A stretch of 50,476 nt of DNA from Comamonadaceae bacterium (GTDB lineage: Bacteria; Pseudomonadota; Gammaproteobacteria; Burkholderiales; Burkholderiaceae_C), in NCBI GenBank assembly GCA_027488115.1, contig JAIYCG010000034.1, positions 1 to 50,476 of the forward strand, read 5' to 3'. The notes beneath the pieces were generated by a model. The model saw only the letters and a list, made by a program, of their open reading frames with translations. It was not told the DNA's origin and made no database searches. Both the position numbers and the translations under genes were made by a program. The stretch's first letter is position 1. Each line of letters begins with the position of its first letter. Below are positions 38,367 through 48,494 of this stretch, piece after piece.

Positions 38367-38774
38367 GTGAATTTTTTGATTGAAAACTGGATGTTGGTCG
38401 CTGTCGCAGCGTCTTCTGCTTTGGCTTTGTTTTGGCCAGCCATTACCAAAGGTGCTGCAGGTGGGGTTGAGCCAACCGAGGCTGTACTGCTCATCAACCG
38501 TGAAAAGGCAATTTTGATCGATGTGTGCGAGCCCGCTGAATTTGCCCAGGGACATGCTTTAGGTTCAAAAAATATCCCCTTGGCTGAGCTGGACGCTCAG
38601 TTGCCTTTGGTGGTTAAAAACAAGAACTTGCCAGTGATTTTGGTCTGTCAAGTAGGCAGCCGTGCAAGTCGTGCAGCGGCGCAGGCTAAGAAACTGGGCT
38701 ACGAGCGTGCACAGGCCTTGTCTGGCGGGCTGAAGGCTTGGCGTGAAGCCAGCCTGCCCGTTGAAAAAGCCTGA
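38367..38774 (+). CDS. membrane-anchored rhodanese-like protein
   Basis: A 135-residue protein with an N-terminal transmembrane segment (about 7-24) and a rhodanese domain (about 33-133). The likely active-site Cys is residue 94 in ILVCQVGSRASRAA, so it may carry persulfide sulfur. The GTG start follows AAGGG. It precedes grxC, secB and gpsA, a common order in beta- and gamma-proteobacteria (YibN type). Enzyme substrate unknown. Confidence 0.92.
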   Translation: MNFLIENWMLVAVAASSALALFWPAITKGAAGGVEPTEAVLLINREKAILIDVCEPAEFAQGHALGSKNIPLAELDAQLPLVVKNKNLPVILVCQVGSRASRAAAQAKKLGYERAQALSGGLKAWREASLPVEKA

Positions 38775-38823
38775 ATCAGTTTGAAAAACCCTGCCATATT
38801 TTGAATTTTTGATTGGATTTGTC

Positions 38824-39084
38824 ATGCCCCACGTGAAGATGTACACCACCGCAGTCTGCCCTTATTGTGTTCGTGCCAAGCAAATTTTGAAGGCCAAAGG
38901 TGTGACTGACATTGAAGAAATTCGAGTTGACACCCAACCCGAGGTCCGTGAACACATGATGAGCATCACAGGGCGTAGAACGGTGCCCCAAATTTTCATC
39001 GGTGAAACCCATGTTGGTGGTTGCGACGACCTCATGGCGTTGGATGCCAAGGGTGACTTGGCGCCGCTGTTGCAATCGGCCTGA
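38824..39084 (+). CDS. grxC: glutaredoxin 3
   Basis: Dithiol glutaredoxin of 86 residues with the CPYC active site (Cys12, Cys15) and the glutathione-binding TVPQIFIGETHVGGCDDL block. It reduces disulfides and glutathionylated proteins using glutathione. I chose ATG 38824 (MPHVKMYTTAVCPYC); an in-frame upstream start at 38809 adds five residues. It sits 49 bases after the rhodanese gene and is followed by a terminator-like structure. Confidence 0.95.
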   Translation: MPHVKMYTTAVCPYCVRAKQILKAKGVTDIEEIRVDTQPEVREHMMSITGRRTVPQIFIGETHVGGCDDLMALDAKGDLAPLLQSA

Positions 39085-39103
39085 AAACTGACCATCTCCC
39101 TCC

Positions 39104-39158
39104 AAAGCCCCAATCTGTATAGGCGATAATCTGCCTAGTCTCACGGCAGGGGCTTTTT
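39104..39158 (+). terminator. candidate nested terminator after grxC
   Basis: Outer arms AAAGCCCC and GGGGCTTT enclose 37 bases that contain a smaller hairpin (TAGGC with GCCTA); five T follow the outer C. The large loop makes it less certain than a compact terminator. It lies 20 bases past grxC and 41 bases before secB. Confidence 0.55.
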
Positions 39159-39198
39159 CAAAGCGGCCTAGAGAAAACCAAATCAAACAAGAGTTTTT

Positions 39199-39657
39199 AT
39201 GTCAGAAGATAGCACCCCCGTGTTCCAAATCCAGCGCGTTTACATGAAAGAAGCGTCTTTGGAGCAGCCCAATTCACCCGCCATTTTGCTTGAGCAACAA
39301 CAACCCGCTGTCGATATTCAGTTGGGTGTCGAAGCCAATCAGGCGGCTGACGGTGTTTACGAAATTTGCGTCACTGCAACAGTGCATACCAAAATTGAAG
39401 ACAAAACGGTGTTTTTGGTTGAATGCAAGCAAGCCGGTATTTTTGAAATTCGCAATTTGCCAGAAGACCAAATGGGCCCCATCATGGGCATTGCTTGCCC
39501 TCAAATTGTTTACCCTTATTTGCGTGGCAACGTGGCCGACTTGGTCACACGTGCTGGCTTCCCTCCCGTGCACTTGGCTGAAATCAATTTCCAAGCGATG
39601 TACGAGCAGCAGCAGGCAGAAGCAGCGCAGCAAGCTGCCGCGCCTCAAGTTCAGTAA
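39199..39657 (+). CDS. secB: protein-export chaperone SecB
   Basis: Cytosolic tetrameric chaperone that keeps preproteins unfolded and hands them to SecA. The 152-residue protein shows [30 protein letters not shown] and the conserved [32 protein letters not shown] region. A Gln/Ala-rich tail closes it. gpsA starts 20 bases on. Confidence 0.97.
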   Translation: MSEDSTPVFQIQRVYMKEASLEQPNSPAILLEQQQPAVDIQLGVEANQAADGVYEICVTATVHTKIEDKTVFLVECKQAGIFEIRNLPEDQMGPIMGIACPQIVYPYLRGNVADLVTRAGFPPVHLAEINFQAMYEQQQAEAAQQAAAPQVQ

Positions 39658-39677
39658 GCGGCTTTGAGGCCCCACGC

Positions 39678-40700
39678 TTGAGCCTGAAGATTGCGATCAT
39701 CGGGGCAGGTGCTTGGGGTACAGCGCTGGCCATCAGCGCAAGCCGTCATGCAGCGGGACACCAAGTTCAATTGTGGACGCGTGATCCCAATGCAGCCAAA
39801 CTGATGCAATCACATCGCACTAACCAGCGTTACCTGCCGGGCATTGTTTTTCCTGACGAACTGAGTTGCACCAGCTCTTCTGTTCCAGATCTTCTGGCAT
39901 GGGCCGCCAAGCACGACTTGGTTGTCGTTGGAACTCCCATGGCAGCTTTGCGCAACATCTTGCTGAATTTGAAAGATGTTCAAGTGCCAGTAGCCTGGCT
40001 TTGTAAAGGCTTTGAAGCGGGCTCTGAAGGCATTGATTCGGGTGCCATGCCGCATGAGGTGTGTCAAGCGGTTGCGCCGCATTTAATTTCAGGCGCCCTG
40101 AGCGGCCCTAGTTTTGCGATGGAAGTGGCGCTGGCTCAGCCCACCGCATTGGTCGCAGCCAGTGCACACGCCAGTGTGAGGCAGATATTGGTCTCTGCAT
40201 TTCACAGCCCCAGCTTGCGCGTTTACGCCAACGAAGACATCGTTGGCGTGGAAGTCGGCGGCGCGGTGAAAAATGTATTGGCCATTGCAACCGGATTGTG
40301 TGATGGTCTGAATTTAGGTTTGAATGCACGCGCTGCATTGATTACCCGCGGTTTGTCAGAAATGACACGCTTGGGTGTGGCCTTGGGCGCCAAAACTGAA
40401 ACCTTCATGGGTTTGTCTGGTCTAGGCGATTTGGTGCTCACGTCTACCGGCGATCTCAGTCGCAATCGCAAGGTGGGCCAACTGCTGGCTCAGGGCATGG
40501 ACTTGCAGCAGGCCGTTCAATCTTTGGGCCATGTGGCCGAGGGGGTCTACAGCGCTCGCACCGTGGTTAAACGGGCACAAGCCTTGGGTGTTGACATGCC
40601 CATTTCGCAGGGTGTTGTGGCTTTGTTGGATGGCCACTTGAAGCCTTCTGAAGCCGTGGCAGCACTGATGGGGCGCAATGCCAAAGGCGAAACAACCTGA
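39678..40700 (+). CDS. gpsA: glycerol-3-phosphate dehydrogenase [NAD(P)+]
   Basis: Reduces dihydroxyacetone phosphate to sn-glycerol-3-phosphate for phospholipid synthesis. The 340-residue protein starts at TTG ([18 protein letters not shown]) after a GAGG Shine-Dalgarno. Seen: the NAD motif GAGAWG near residue 9, the GPSFAMEVA block and the catalytic Lys region [11 protein letters not shown]. It is 20 bases after secB and converges with scpA, with 8 bases between stops. Confidence 0.96.
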   Translation: MSLKIAIIGAGAWGTALAISASRHAAGHQVQLWTRDPNAAKLMQSHRTNQRYLPGIVFPDELSCTSSSVPDLLAWAAKHDLVVVGTPMAALRNILLNLKDVQVPVAWLCKGFEAGSEGIDSGAMPHEVCQAVAPHLISGALSGPSFAMEVALAQPTALVAASAHASVRQILVSAFHSPSLRVYANEDIVGVEVGGAVKNVLAIATGLCDGLNLGLNARAALITRGLSEMTRLGVALGAKTETFMGLSGLGDLVLTSTGDLSRNRKVGQLLAQGMDLQQAVQSLGHVAEGVYSARTVVKRAQALGVDMPISQGVVALLDGHLKPSEAVAALMGRNAKGETT

Positions 40701-40708
40701 TCATTGAC

Positions 40709-41563
40709 TTAGACCGGTGTGAAAGCCAGTCGCACGTAGATGGGTGCAAAAGCCTCTGCTTGCGTAATTTCAATGAGCGTTTCTTTGGCCAACTCTAGAA
40801 GCGCAATGAAGGTGACCACCAACACGGGCGTGCCTTTGCTGGGATCAAACAAGTTTTCAAATTCTACAAACTTGCGACCTTGAAGGTGCTTTAGCACAAT
40901 GCTCATGTGCTCGCGCACACTGAGTTCCTCGCGGGTTATTTTGTGATGCTGAACCAGTTTGGCACGCTTCAAAATATCATGCCAAGCTTCTTGCAGTTCA
41001 ACCAAGTGCACATCGGGAAAGCGCGGTTGCAAGCTTTGTTCAATGTAGACCTGTGCCTTTAAAAAGTCGCGGCCATATTGCGGCAAGTTGCCCAATTGCA
41101 TGGAAGCCATTTTCATTTGCTCGTATTCAAGCAAGCGACGAACCAATTCGGCTCGGGGGTCTTCAGGCTCTTGACCTTCTGCCACCTTCTTAGGCGGCAA
41201 CAACATGCGAGATTTGATTTCAATCAGCATGGCGGCCATGAGCAAATACTCGGCAGCCAACTCGAGGTTGTGCTCGCGAATTTCATCGACATAACTGAGG
41301 TATTGGCGCGTGACCGCGGCCATGGGAATATCGAGGATGTTGAAGTTTTGCTTGCGAATGAGGTACAGCAACAAATCGAGCGGCCCTTCAAAAGCCTCTA
41401 AAAAAACCTCTAAAGCATCCGGTGGAATGTAGAGGTCGTTGGGCATGGAAAACAAAGGCTCGCCATACAAACGCGCCACGGCCACGTGGTCGATGACCAC
41501 GGGCAACCCAGCCGTGTTTTCAACGGCGGGCAGAAGCTCTGTCGGAGCAGCGGTTTTTTCCAA
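40709..41563 (-). CDS. scpA: segregation and condensation protein A
   Basis: Kleisin subunit of the SMC-ScpA-ScpB complex for chromosome organisation and segregation. The 284-residue protein has the family core FEGPLDLLLYLIRKQNFNILDIPMAAVTRQYL near residue 55 and the LLMAAMLIEIKSRMLLP block. The start is a TTG at 41563, five bases after the DUF3460 stop, which suggests translational coupling; the first about 45 residues are not conserved, so a later start is possible. scpB is not in the window. Confidence 0.93.
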   Translation of the reverse strand: MEKTAAPTELLPAVENTAGLPVVIDHVAVARLYGEPLFSMPNDLYIPPDALEVFLEAFEGPLDLLLYLIRKQNFNILDIPMAAVTRQYLSYVDEIREHNLELAAEYLLMAAMLIEIKSRMLLPPKKVAEGQEPEDPRAELVRRLLEYEQMKMASMQLGNLPQYGRDFLKAQVYIEQSLQPRFPDVHLVELQEAWHDILKRAKLVQHHKITREELSVREHMSIVLKHLQGRKFVEFENLFDPSKGTPVLVVTFIALLELAKETLIEITQAEAFAPIYVRLAFTPV

Positions 41564-41568
41564 AAGTC

Positions 41569-41781
41569 TCAGCCTTTGGTTTGGTACACGTAAGGTTTTT
41601 GTTCAACGCGGCCAGCGTTGAACTCCTTCAACACATGGCGGTCGACAGACGCATTCCACAACAAGGCACGCGCTTCTTGTTGGGCAGCGTCTAGGTGAGG
41701 GCGATCCGCTTTGAGCTGTTCAATGAACTGTGTGGTGTCAGAGCGATAGTCTGGACGACGGAAAAAATGCAGGAGCGACAT
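41569..41781 (-). CDS. DUF3460 family protein
   Basis: A 70-residue protein with the DUF3460 pattern: FRRPDYRSDTTQFIEQLK, then a short helix with QQEARALLWN and a final QKPYVYQ. It is confined to beta-proteobacteria as far as I know and normally precedes scpA, as here with five bases between. Function is unknown. Confidence 0.92.
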   Translation of the reverse strand: MSLLHFFRRPDYRSDTTQFIEQLKADRPHLDAAQQEARALLWNASVDRHVLKEFNAGRVEQKPYVYQTKG

Positions 41782-41828
41782 GAAAAAAGCGCTTTCTAAA
41801 AAACTTAAGATATTTTACCTGTGCAAGC

Positions 41829-43499
41829 TCAGTGATTTTCTGACAAAAGGGCTGCTTGAAGGGCAGAAGACCAATCTGGGTAGTTCTGTTGGCCGACCCA
41901 TGTCAACAAACCGGTTCGGCTTGCAATGTCCAAAGGCTGGTGGTTAAGTCCGCTCACAATCAGTTGGACGTGCTTTTTTTGACAAACTTTTGCCAAGGTC
42001 ACCAGAGCGTCTGCTCCAGAAGAGTCAATGTAAATCAGGTTTTTGAGGTCCAAAACCACTGCTTTTTGAGGCAGATTGTCTTCGATGTCTTCTACCATTT
42101 TGACGGCGCCAAAGAACAAAGCACCATAAAAACGATAAGCACTGACTTGTCCTTGCTGGTTCATGAGAAGCGGTGAGTCGCTGGCGTTCAGTGGTTCAAC
42201 GCGGCTGAGGTTTGAAATTCTGTAGATGAAGGTGATGCAAGCCGCGACCAATCCACATTCAATGGCTACCGTGAGGTCGACCATGACGGTGAGCAGAAAC
42301 ACAGCCATCAAAGTAATTCGGTAAGGGGTGCGAAATTGTTTTAAATCGGTGAAGGCGTGCCATTCACCCATGTTCCAAGCTACAAACATCAAAATGGCCG
42401 CCAAGGCTGCCAAGGGCACATGGTTGGCCAAGGGCGCGGCCACCCAAACGACCAACAACAAAGTGATGGCATGGACCATGCCGGCAATGGGCGACCGGCC
42501 GCCACTTTTGACATTGGTGACCGTGCGCGCAATGGTGCCTGTCGCAGGCATGCCGCCAAAAAAAGGCGTGACAAAATTGGCCACACCTTGTGCCATGAGT
42601 TCTTGATTGGGGTTGTGCCGGTCACCAATGAGGCCATCGGCAATGCGCGCGCACATCAAGGATTCAATGGCGCCTAGCAAAGTTAAAGTGATGATGGGCA
42701 TGCTCAAGTGTTGCAGATTGGCCAGACTGAACACAGGCCATACAAAACTTGGCAATTCGGAAGGTATGCCGCCAAATTTGCTGCCAATGGTTTCGACTGG
42801 CAGTTGCATGGCCAGTGCAATCCATGTCGATGCGGCCAGGGCCACAATGGATCCGGGCGTTGCTTGAAAAAATCTTGCTAGCCCTTGGGCAGGGGGCTGG
42901 CTTTTCTTGACTGAAAAGACACGCTGCCAAACAACAATCAAAGCCAATGAGCCACACCCCAAGGCAAAAGCAGGTGCATGAAATGTAGGCAGCGCTGAAT
43001 GCAGGGTGCGCAAAATGCCAAAAAAATCAGCTGGCATTGCCGTGACCTCGAGTCCTAGAAAGTCTTTGGCTTGCGACAGCATGATGAGCACCGCTATGCC
43101 ATTTGTGAATCCAATGACCACAGCCACTGGGATAAAACGAATCAGAGTGCCTAATTTGAGCAAGCCCATGAGAAACAAAAGGACGCCCGATGCCGCAGTG
43201 GCAATGATCAAATTGGCCAAACCGTAGCGCTCTAAGATGCCATACACAATGACGATGAAGGCACCAGCGGGCCCGCCAATTTGAACGCGGCTGCCGCCTA
43301 AGGCCGAAATGATGAAGCCTGCAATGATGGCGGTGAACAAACCTGCTTCGGGCTTCAGCCCCGAGGCAATGGCAAAGGCCATGGCCAGAGGCAATGCCAC
43401 CACACCCACGGTGAGGCCTGCCCCAATATCCGTACCCAGTTGTTCTCGCGTGTAGCCCTTTAAGGCGTCAATGAGTTTGGGGCGGAAGAAAAAAGCCAT
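41829..43499 (-). CDS. SulP-family anion transporter with STAS domain (second)
   Basis: A 556-residue SulP permease with about 10-12 transmembrane segments and a C-terminal STAS domain (about 440-550). The N-terminus reads EQLGTDIGAGLTVGVVALPLAMAFAIASGLKPEAGLFTAI, close to the BicA/DauA-like group. The STAS loop is IYIDSSGADAL, with the Ser that is phosphorylated in anti-anti-sigma factors. It differs clearly from the SulP protein at 33.5 kb, so the two are old paralogues. Sulfate, bicarbonate or dicarboxylate are all possible substrates. Confidence 0.93.
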   Translation of the reverse strand: MAFFFRPKLIDALKGYTREQLGTDIGAGLTVGVVALPLAMAFAIASGLKPEAGLFTAIIAGFIISALGGSRVQIGGPAGAFIVIVYGILERYGLANLIIATAASGVLLFLMGLLKLGTLIRFIPVAVVIGFTNGIAVLIMLSQAKDFLGLEVTAMPADFFGILRTLHSALPTFHAPAFALGCGSLALIVVWQRVFSVKKSQPPAQGLARFFQATPGSIVALAASTWIALAMQLPVETIGSKFGGIPSELPSFVWPVFSLANLQHLSMPIITLTLLGAIESLMCARIADGLIGDRHNPNQELMAQGVANFVTPFFGGMPATGTIARTVTNVKSGGRSPIAGMVHAITLLLVVWVAAPLANHVPLAALAAILMFVAWNMGEWHAFTDLKQFRTPYRITLMAVFLLTVMVDLTVAIECGLVAACITFIYRISNLSRVEPLNASDSPLLMNQQGQVSAYRFYGALFFGAVKMVEDIEDNLPQKAVVLDLKNLIYIDSSGADALVTLAKVCQKKHVQLIVSGLNHQPLDIASRTGLLTWVGQQNYPDWSSALQAALLSENH

Positions 43500-43553
43500 G
43501 CCTCAGTGTAGCGCTGCGAAGTGCTCAGTGCCTAATTGATGGCGTGAACCAGG

Positions 43554-45638
43554 TCAGTGGATTCGCATCCCGGGTTTGGCACCCGGCCATGGGTTGAGTA
43601 CATAAATGCCAGGTTCAGCTTTTTCGTCTGCATGGCTGGCAGCCAGAACCATGCCTTCAGAAACCCCGAACTTCATCTTGCGCGGGGCCAAGTTGGCCAC
43701 CATGACGGTGAGTTTGCCCACCAAATCTTCGGGTTTGTAGACACTGGCAATGCCGCTGAACACATTGCGGTGTTGGCCTTCGCCCACATCCAAGGTGAGG
43801 CGCAAAAGTTTGGTCGAGCCTTCCACAGCTTCGCACTTCACAATTTGCGCAATGCGCAAATCGATCTTGGCAAAGTCTTCAATCGAGATGGTGGGCGCAA
43901 TGGCTTCACCGCCTGGCAATGGCGCGGCTTCGACCACGGGTTCAGGTGCTTCAAACAAAGCGTCCAGCATGGCCACATCGACACGCTGCATCAAGTGCTT
44001 GTAATCATTGATGGCGTGACCTGCGCCCAAAAAAACTGGCACGTGGGTGAATTTCATGGCTTCGATGTTCAAGAACTTTTCGACGTTGGCCGCCAATGAG
44101 GGCAACACGGGCTTGAGCATGAGACTGAGCAAACGGAAGGTTTCAATGCAAGTGGTGCAAACGTCGTGCAGGCGAGCGTCCATGCCTTCTTGCTTGGCCA
44201 ATTCCCAGGGTTTGTTTTGGTCCACATACTCGTTCACGCGGTCGGCCAACTGCATGACTTCACGCAGTCCTTTGGCATAGTCTCGTTCATCATAGAGTTT
44301 GGCGATGGGTGCCACGCCTTCGTGCAATTGCCTGATGAGTGCTTGTCCGTCAGCCGATACGTGACCCAACTTGCCGCCCAAGCGCTTGGCAATGAACCCT
44401 GCTGCGCGCGATGCAATGTTGATGTACTTGCCCACCAAGTCGGAGTTGACACGGGCCATGAAGTCTTCAGGGTTGAAGTCGACGTCTTCGTTGCGGCCGT
44501 TGAGTTTGGCGGCAATGTAGTAACGCAGCCATTCGGGGTTCATGCCCAGTTTCAAGTACTTGAGCGGGTCGAGGCCGGTGCCACGGCTCTTGCTCATCTT
44601 CTCGCCGCTGACGGTTAAAAAGCCGTGAACATACACCGCGTTGGGCGTTTTGCGGCCACTGAAGTGCAGCATGGCGGGCCAGAACAGCGTGTGGAAATAC
44701 GTGATGTCTTTGCCAATGAAGTGGTATTGCTCGACGTTGGGGTTGTTGATGTAGGCGTTGTAGTCCACACCAATTTTGCCAAGGTAGTTTTTAAGCGAGG
44801 CCAAATAACCAATGGGCGCATCGAGCCACACGTAGAAATATTTACCGGGTGCATCGGGAATTTCAATGCCGAAATAAGGCGCATCTCGGCTGATGTCCCA
44901 ATCACCCAAGCCGCCTTGGCCTTCTTCGTCTTTGGCAAACCACTCCTTGATTTTGTTCAGTACTTCAGGCTGCAGGCGGCCAGTGTCATGGGTCCATTTT
45001 TCTAGAAACTCAACACAGCGTGGGTCAGACAATTTGAAGAAGTAATGCTCGGATTGTTTGAGCACCGGTGTGGCACCCGACAAAGCCGAGTAAGGGTTCT
45101 TGACTTCGGTGGGCGAATAAACAGCGCCGCACGATTCACAACTGTCACCGTATTGGTCTTTGGTGCCGCACTTGGGACACTCGCCCTTGATGAAACGGTC
45201 GGGCAGAAACATGGACTTTTCTGGGTCAAAAAATTGCTCGATGGTTTTGGTTGCAATGAGACCTGCTGCCTTCAAGTCGCGGTAGATTTGTTGAGCCAGT
45301 TCGTGGTTTTCAGGGCCGTCGGTGGAGTGCCAATTGTCAAAGGCAATGTGAAAGCCATCGAGGTAAGGCTTGCGACCTGCCGCAATGTTGGCCACAAACT
45401 GCTGGGGTGTGACGCCTGCTTTTTCGGCGGCAATCATGATGGGGGCACCGTGTGCGTCGTCGGCACACACAAAATGCACCTCATGGCCTTGCATGCGTTG
45501 CGCGCGAACCCAGATGTCGGCCTGGATGTACTCCATGATGTGACCGATGTGGAAATTGCCATTGGCATAGGGCAAAGCGGTCGTGACAAAAATTTGTCGC
45601 AGGGCTGCAGTGAGGTTCGAAACGGACGAGGCAGACAT
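43554..45638 (-). CDS. metG: methionyl-tRNA synthetase
   Basis: Class I synthetase charging tRNA-Met, 694 residues. HIGH-type motif is in [14 protein letters not shown] (about 25-38). A zinc knuckle has four Cys ([18 protein letters not shown]), the KMSKS motif is exact ([12 protein letters not shown]), and a C-terminal EMAP/Trbp111-like tRNA-binding domain (about 585-694, [17 protein letters not shown]) is attached. Divergent from mrp across 89 bases. Confidence 0.97.
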   Translation of the reverse strand: MSASSVSNLTAALRQIFVTTALPYANGNFHIGHIMEYIQADIWVRAQRMQGHEVHFVCADDAHGAPIMIAAEKAGVTPQQFVANIAAGRKPYLDGFHIAFDNWHSTDGPENHELAQQIYRDLKAAGLIATKTIEQFFDPEKSMFLPDRFIKGECPKCGTKDQYGDSCESCGAVYSPTEVKNPYSALSGATPVLKQSEHYFFKLSDPRCVEFLEKWTHDTGRLQPEVLNKIKEWFAKDEEGQGGLGDWDISRDAPYFGIEIPDAPGKYFYVWLDAPIGYLASLKNYLGKIGVDYNAYINNPNVEQYHFIGKDITYFHTLFWPAMLHFSGRKTPNAVYVHGFLTVSGEKMSKSRGTGLDPLKYLKLGMNPEWLRYYIAAKLNGRNEDVDFNPEDFMARVNSDLVGKYINIASRAAGFIAKRLGGKLGHVSADGQALIRQLHEGVAPIAKLYDERDYAKGLREVMQLADRVNEYVDQNKPWELAKQEGMDARLHDVCTTCIETFRLLSLMLKPVLPSLAANVEKFLNIEAMKFTHVPVFLGAGHAINDYKHLMQRVDVAMLDALFEAPEPVVEAAPLPGGEAIAPTISIEDFAKIDLRIAQIVKCEAVEGSTKLLRLTLDVGEGQHRNVFSGIASVYKPEDLVGKLTVMVANLAPRKMKFGVSEGMVLAASHADEKAEPGIYVLNPWPGAKPGMRIH

Positions 45639-45673
45639 GAGGGGTCAACTTGTAGGGGAATCCTTTATTGTAT

Positions 45674-45685
45674 GGGCTTCGGCCC
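45674..45685 (+). repeat. UUCG tetraloop hairpin in the metG/mrp intergenic region
   Basis: GGGC-TTCG-GCCC, a short hairpin with the very stable C(UUCG)G loop, in the 89-base divergent region, 43 bases before the mrp start. It may shape the mrp leader; no T-run follows, so it is not a terminator. Confidence 0.5.
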
Positions 45686-45727
45686 CCCGATATCGGTAAA
45701 CTTCCTGCCATTCGCAGAAAGTTTCAC

Positions 45728-46816
45728 ATGTCGACCCCAGAACAACTCCAAAAAGCCCTCGAATCCGTCATCGACCCCAACACGGGCAAAGATTTTGTCT
45801 CCACCAAAGCCCTGAAAAACCTGGTGGTGGACGGTGGCAATGTGGCCTTTGATGTTGAGTTGGGTTACCCCGCCAAGAGCCAAATTCCGGCTTTGCGCAA
45901 CGCCCTCATTGCCGCAGCCAAGCAGGTGCCAGGCGTGACCAATGTCTCAGCCAACGTCACCATGAAAATTGTGGCGCACGCAGCCCAGCGCGGCGTGGCT
46001 TTGTTGCCTCAAGTGAAAAATATCGTGGCCGTTGCCTCAGGCAAAGGCGGCGTCGGCAAGAGCACCACCGCTGTGAACTTGGCGCTGGCGCTGGCCGCTG
46101 AAGGCGCCAGTGTGGGCTTACTTGATGCCGACATTTACGGTCCCAGCCAGCCCATGATGATGGGCATTGAGGGGCGTCCCGAAAGTGAAGACGGCAAAAC
46201 CATGGAGCCCATGGAAAACTATGGCGTGCAAGTGATGTCGATTGGCTTCTTGGTGAACCAAGACGAGGCCATGATTTGGCGCGGCCCCATGGCCACGCAG
46301 GCATTGGAGCAATTGTTGCGTCAAACCAATTGGAAGGATTTGGATTACTTGATCATCGACATGCCACCCGGCACAGGTGACATTCAACTCACACTCAGCC
46401 AACGCGTGCCCATGACGGGCGCTGTGATTGTGACCACGCCGCAAGACATCGCTTTGCTGGATGCCAAAAAGGGCATCAAGATGTTTGAAAAAGTGGGTGT
46501 GCCTATTTTGGGGATTGTGGAAAACATGGCGGTTCACGTCTGTACACATTGTGGCCATGTAGAGCACATCTTTGGCGCCGATGGTGGCAAGAAAATGGCC
46601 GAGAACTATCAGATGGATTACTTAGGAGCCTTGCCCTTGAACATGCAAATTCGTTTGCAAGCCGACAATGGCAAACCCACGGTGGTGGCCGATCCTGACG
46701 GTGAAGTGGCGGGCATCTACAAATCTGTAGCGCGACAAGTGGCCATCAAAATTGCGGCAAAGGCCAAAGACTTTTCTGCTAAGTTCCCTACCATCACGGT
46801 GTCTAAAAACACCTGA
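45728..46816 (+). CDS. apbC: iron-sulfur cluster carrier protein Mrp/ApbC
   Basis: P-loop ATPase that carries and delivers iron-sulfur clusters. The 362-residue protein has an N-terminal MIP18-like (DUF59) domain (about 1-85), the deviant Walker A GKGGVGKST (near 105), the IIDMPPGTGD block and a CTHCGHVEHIFG motif whose two Cys bind the cluster. I chose ATG 45728 (MSTPEQLQKALESVID), the usual start; an upstream in-frame ATG at 45668 adds 20 residues with no family match. Confidence 0.95.
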   Translation: MSTPEQLQKALESVIDPNTGKDFVSTKALKNLVVDGGNVAFDVELGYPAKSQIPALRNALIAAAKQVPGVTNVSANVTMKIVAHAAQRGVALLPQVKNIVAVASGKGGVGKSTTAVNLALALAAEGASVGLLDADIYGPSQPMMMGIEGRPESEDGKTMEPMENYGVQVMSIGFLVNQDEAMIWRGPMATQALEQLLRQTNWKDLDYLIIDMPPGTGDIQLTLSQRVPMTGAVIVTTPQDIALLDAKKGIKMFEKVGVPILGIVENMAVHVCTHCGHVEHIFGADGGKKMAENYQMDYLGALPLNMQIRLQADNGKPTVVADPDGEVAGIYKSVARQVAIKIAAKAKDFSAKFPTITVSKNT

Positions 46817-46860
46817 AACATGCGATCAAAAATGGCTCACGCAAGGAGGGCCACTTCACC

Positions 46861-46886
46861 AAGGCTTGAAATCTTCAAGCCTTTTT
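46861..46886 (+). terminator. terminator after mrp/apbC
   Basis: A 10-bp perfect stem (AAGGCTTGAA with TTCAAGCCTT), loop ATC, and a run of five T. It lies 44 bases past the mrp stop and overlaps the last four codons and stop of the convergent benzoate-CoA ligase gene. Confidence 0.9.
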
Positions 46887-48440
46887 GTTTTCCAAATCGC
46901 GCAAACGGAAACGTTGAATTTTGCCAGTGGCAGTTTTAGGCAGCTCGTTCACAAACTGAATGTAGCGCGGGTATTTGTAGGCAGCCAGACGCTCTTTCAC
47001 AAACACTTTCACTTCTTCCTCGGTCAAAGTTTGGCCCGCCTTCAACACGATGAAGGCTTTGGTTTTGGTCAAGCCGTCATCGTCAATTTTGCCAATGACG
47101 GCGGCTTCCAAAATGGCTGGGTGTTGCACCAACGTTGATTCAACTTCAAAGGGTGACACATAGATGCCGCTGACTTTGAGCATGTCGTCGTTGCGACCTG
47201 CGTAGGTGTAGTAGCCATCCTTATCTCTTGAGTATTTGTCGCCGCTCTTGGTCCACTCACCTTGAAAGGTGTCGCGAGATTTTTCGCGGTTGTTCCAATA
47301 CATCAAGGCTGCGCTCGGGCCTTTGATGTACAAGTCACCAATCTCGTCGTGGCCCGTCAGGATTTGACCCTCTTCCCCCCGCAATTGCACCTCGTAGCCA
47401 GGCACAGGTTTGCCAGTGGTGCCATAGCGAACATCGCCAGGTGTGTTGGACAAAAACACGTGCAACATTTCGGTGGACCCAATGCCGTCAATGATTTGGC
47501 AACCATAGCGTGCGGTCCAGCGCTCACCAATGTCTGCGGGCAAAGCTTCACCGGCAGAGGAGCACAAGCGCAATGCCACTTGATCTTTGGGGGGCAAGTC
47601 AGGACTTGCCAACATACCGCCGTAGCCTGTGGGTGCGCCGTAAAATACGGTGGGTTTGTGGCCCACCAAACGCTTGAAGGTGGCCTGTGGTGTGGGACGT
47701 TCTGCCATCAACACCACGCTGGCGCCAACGCTTAAAGGGAAGGTGAGGGCGTTGCCCAAACCATACGCAAAGAACAATTTGGCGGCAGAAAACACCACGT
47801 CGTTGGAGGTCAAAGCCAACACACCTTTGCCATACAACTGCGCCGTCCAATACAAATTGCCTTGGGTGTGAACCGTGCCCTTAGGGTGACCGGTAGAGCC
47901 AGAAGAGAACAACCAGAAAGCAGGCTCGTCTGCGTGCGTTTCAGCGGGCAAACTCGGACCCGAGGCAGAAGCCAGCAAGTCTTTGAAGTGCAAATGGGGT
48001 GCTGGCAAGTCGCCTTCGTGGCGCGTCACCACCACGTGCTTGATGCTCTTGGTGCCTTGGGAAATGGCAGCATTCAAGGTGCCCAACAAAGTGGATGACA
48101 CCATGGCCGCTTGTGCTCGGCTGTTGTTGATCATGAAGGCATAGTCTTCAGCCGTTAACAGCGTATTGACTGCCACAGGGACAACGCCCGCATAGAGGGC
48201 CCCTAAAAATGACACGATCCAATCGCTGCTGTCTTGCATTAACAGCAGAACGCGCTCTTCCCGCTTCAAACCCAATTTTCGAAGACCTGCCGCGCATGCG
48301 CGAATTTGATCCGCCATCTGGCCGTAGGTCAATGAGCCAACATCATCGATCAAGGCTGTTTTGTCCTTGCGACTGTTGTTGGCTGCAATCAAAAACTGCG
48401 CAAAGTTGAATTGCGAGGGAGGTGCAGAAGGCAGGGTCAT
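46875..48440 (-). CDS. bclA: benzoate-CoA ligase
   Basis: ATP-dependent acyl-CoA synthetase that makes benzoyl-CoA, the entry step of the box pathway. The 521-residue protein has the P-loop FSSGSTGHPKGTVHTQGN, the substrate-pocket region FYGAPTGYGGML, the hinge YAGRNDDMLKVSG and the catalytic Lys in PKTATGKIQRFRLR. The ATG at 48440 has GGAGAC just before it; an upstream in-frame ATG at 48464 is less likely. It is divergent from boxR, which supports benzoate over other aryl acids. Confidence 0.93.
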   Translation of the reverse strand: MTLPSAPPSQFNFAQFLIAANNSRKDKTALIDDVGSLTYGQMADQIRACAAGLRKLGLKREERVLLLMQDSSDWIVSFLGALYAGVVPVAVNTLLTAEDYAFMINNSRAQAAMVSSTLLGTLNAAISQGTKSIKHVVVTRHEGDLPAPHLHFKDLLASASGPSLPAETHADEPAFWLFSSGSTGHPKGTVHTQGNLYWTAQLYGKGVLALTSNDVVFSAAKLFFAYGLGNALTFPLSVGASVVLMAERPTPQATFKRLVGHKPTVFYGAPTGYGGMLASPDLPPKDQVALRLCSSAGEALPADIGERWTARYGCQIIDGIGSTEMLHVFLSNTPGDVRYGTTGKPVPGYEVQLRGEEGQILTGHDEIGDLYIKGPSAALMYWNNREKSRDTFQGEWTKSGDKYSRDKDGYYTYAGRNDDMLKVSGIYVSPFEVESTLVQHPAILEAAVIGKIDDDGLTKTKAFIVLKAGQTLTEEEVKVFVKERLAAYKYPRYIQFVNELPKTATGKIQRFRLRDLENKKA

Positions 48441-48494
48441 GGTTGTCTCCGTGATCTGGATCAAAATTTTTTATCCAAGGTGCATTAAAAAGCT

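Noticed and set aside
33506..43499. The two SulP genes as a recent duplication
   Set aside because: Their sequences, N-termini and STAS loops differ widely, so they are old paralogues.
43557..45815. Long plus-strand open frames (180 and 256 codons) opposite metG
   Set aside because: MetG motifs cover the minus strand and the plus-strand products match nothing recognisable.
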